This document shows positions 62,582-64,000 of a stretch of 64,000 nucleotides of DNA, one piece after another (position 1 is the stretch's first letter; every line of letters begins with the position of its first letter). Location: NCBI GenBank assembly GCA_944323825.1, contig CALUTY010000004.1, positions 62,001-126,000 of the forward strand. Reading direction: 5' to 3'. A model generated the notes under the pieces. That model was given only the letters and a program-made list of their open reading frames with translations. It ran no database searches and was not told the DNA's origin. Made by a program: the position numbers and the translations under genes. Origin of the DNA: an uncultured Bacteroidales bacterium (GTDB lineage: Bacteria > Bacteroidota > Bacteroidia > Bacteroidales > UBA932).

Positions 62582-64000
62582 ATGTTATCCGCAATGAATA
62601 AGTCGGTTTTGAAATATTGTCTGGCTGCAGTGCTTCCGGTATTTTTAGGGGGCTGCAATTTTCTGGACTGCGACGAGTCCTCAATCTATACAAGGGACGA
62701 GATACTGAAGAGCTATGAACGTACCAAGCAGCTGGTGACCAATGTCTACAGTTATCTACCCAACGGATTCTGCAACATCGGGGGAGCCATGCATGAGGCT
62801 GCCACTGACGATGCCGTGCATGTCTACCGTACTTCGACGATATACCGTTTCATAGACGGGACATGGAGTCCGGACCATACCGTTGATGACGTGTGGTCGA
62901 ATTTCTATGCGGGAATCCGTGCCGCAAACCATTATCTCGAATATGCTTCAGGCCTCAAATTCGAGGAATGGGAAAACAGCGACGACTATGAAAGCTGGAT
63001 GAACGAGTACAAGTATTATGAATACGAAGTCCGTTTCCTGCGTGCATATTTCTATTTTGAACTGATAAGACGCTACCGCAATGTGCCTCTGGTGACGGAA
63101 GTCCTTGAGCCTGACGAGGTGAACGGAGTGAAGCCGTCGTCGTTTGACGAGGTCGCCCGGTTCATCGTAGATGAATGCGAATACCTTGCGTCTGATGAGC
63201 GTCTGCCTGTAAGCTATGCCCAGGGATTCTACAACAACGAGATATGCCGTGTCACCCGCGGTGCCGCCCTTGCCCTGCGCTCCAGGATGACATTGTATAT
63301 GGCGAGCCCGCTGCACTCCGCCGACAACAAGACAAAATGGAAGACTGCGGCAAAGGCCGCATACGACATCATAGGCAATGCATCGGAGCTCGGCTGTTCC
63401 CTTTCTCCGTATTCAAGGCTTTTCGGGGCGGACAACCACCTGCAGCCGGAGGTAATACTTGCACGTCCGGTCGGTGAAAGCGGGGAGTTTGAAAGGTCGA
63501 ATTTCCCGATAGGGGTGACTGGAGGACGGACATCCACATGTCCGACCGAGAATCTTGTCGAGTCATACGAGATGACCGACGGCTCAAGGTTCGACTGGTC
63601 GGATGCCGCCATGAAAGCCAATCCTTATGAGAACAGGGATCCCCGTCTGGCGATGACCGTCGCATACAATGACATGCCATGGCCGAAGAACAATCTTGAG
63701 ATATACGAAGGCGGTTCCAACGGTCTGCCGGTGAACAATGCCACCGTCACGGGATATTACCTGAAAAAATACTTGAATAACGAGATCAGCTTCGATGCTG
63801 GAAGCACGGCGACTGCAAGACACCACAACTGGATTCTGTTCCGCTATGGTGAAATCCTGCTGAACTATGCGGAAGCAATGGTGAACGCCTTTGACTCCCC
63901 GTCCTATTCAGACTCTGAATTTCCGATGAGTGCGTTGGATGCAGTCAATGCGCTCCGGGCACGTTCTGACGTGAATATGCCTGCATATCCGTCCGACATC
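62582..64000 (+). CDS. SusD-like surface glycan-binding lipoprotein 2 (3' end outside window)
   Basis: An open frame of 473 codons from ATG 62582 to the window edge; ATG 62594 is an alternative start. Signal peptide with lipobox ending at Cys25 (VFLGGC). SusD-type segments are NVYSYLPNGF, VDDVWSNFYAGIRAANHYLEYA, EVRFLRAYFYFELIRRYRNVPLVTE, GAALALRSRMTLYMASPLHS, and near the edge RYGEILLNYAEAMVNAFD and ALDAVNALRARSDVNMP. It is the partner of SusC2, whose stop is 1 bp upstream. Only the last part of the protein is missing. Confidence 0.93.
   Translation, partial: MLSAMNKSVLKYCLAAVLPVFLGGCNFLDCDESSIYTRDEILKSYERTKQLVTNVYSYLPNGFCNIGGAMHEAATDDAVHVYRTSTIYRFIDGTWSPDHTVDDVWSNFYAGIRAANHYLEYASGLKFEEWENSDDYESWMNEYKYYEYEVRFLRAYFYFELIRRYRNVPLVTEVLEPDEVNGVKPSSFDEVARFIVDECEYLASDERLPVSYAQGFYNNEICRVTRGAALALRSRMTLYMASPLHSADNKTKWKTAAKAAYDIIGNASELGCSLSPYSRLFGADNHLQPEVILARPVGESGEFERSNFPIGVTGGRTSTCPTENLVESYEMTDGSRFDWSDAAMKANPYENRDPRLAMTVAYNDMPWPKNNLEIYEGGSNGLPVNNATVTGYYLKKYLNNEISFDAGSTATARHHNWILFRYGEILLNYAEAMVNAFDSPSYSDSEFPMSALDAVNALRARSDVNMPAYPSDI

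Noticed and set aside
1..64000. CRISPR arrays, tRNA or rRNA genes, prophage or insertion-sequence genes
   Set aside because: No regularly spaced repeats, cloverleaf-like segments, ribosomal RNA stretches, transposase or integrase frames were seen by eye. A tRNAscan, Infernal or ISfinder run would settle it.

Overview
The window is a chromosomal segment from a member of the Bacteroidota, most likely order Bacteroidales. The evidence is two tandem SusC/SusD pairs behind a one-protein hybrid two-component regulator, promoters of the Bacteroidota type (TAnnTTTG with TTTG about 20 bp upstream), many lipoproteins and TonB-dependent receptors, and Bacteroidota versions of proS, hisS, lpxD/lpxC/lpxA and nusA/infB. 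I cannot name the genus. No rRNA, tRNA, CRISPR, prophage or intact insertion sequence was seen.

Layout. (1) 1-13819, minus strand: an efflux-type operon read leftward as TolC-like channel, HlyD/MacA-like adaptor, three MacB/FtsX-type permeases, one MacB/LolD-type ATPase, a fourth permease and the start of a fifth. Both tolC and the ATPase gene are preceded by a -24/-12 (sigma-54-like) element and by paired 17-bp TGTAAA-N5-TTTACA palindromes; in each case the nearest palindrome is centred about 90 bp upstream of the predicted start site. (2) 14038-16702, minus: a decayed toxin-antitoxin remnant, a secreted protein of unknown function and an alpha/beta hydrolase. (3) 16913-22451: an HD-domain protein facing the rimP-nusA-infB operon. 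(4) 22654-26163, plus: lpxD, lpxC (without the FabZ fusion usual in this phylum), lpxA and a WbqC-family gene containing a perfect 38-bp hairpin in its coding sequence. (5) 26240-29307, minus: FadL/OmpP1-like porin and an unusual W/Y/P-rich lipoprotein. (6) 29439-38916: proS, a DUF3078-like protein, tilS, a large transglutaminase-like lipoprotein, cutC and sppA. (7) 39086-43932, plus: a TonB-dependent receptor and a periplasmic heavy-metal-binding protein, then an NfnAB/SudAB-like flavoprotein pair. (8) 43936-46339, plus: two related small lipoproteins and a SPASM-type radical SAM enzyme (an rSAM/lipoprotein system), followed by a 29-codon membrane-peptide ORF and a terminator. (9) 46444-50436: a duplicated promoter-bearing repeat, hisS, an EamA transporter and an OmpA-family protein. 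(10) 50646-64000, plus: hybrid two-component regulator, susC1, susD1, susC2 and susD2 (cut by the window edge), i.e. the regulatory and uptake half of a glycan utilization locus whose enzymes are not in view.

What stands out most: the rSAM/lipoprotein cassette, whose chemistry is undefined as far as I know; the two matched sigma-54/enhancer arrangements on the multi-permease operon; the 17-bp inverted repeat apparently inserted in frame in the WbqC gene; and the LpxC lacking FabZ.
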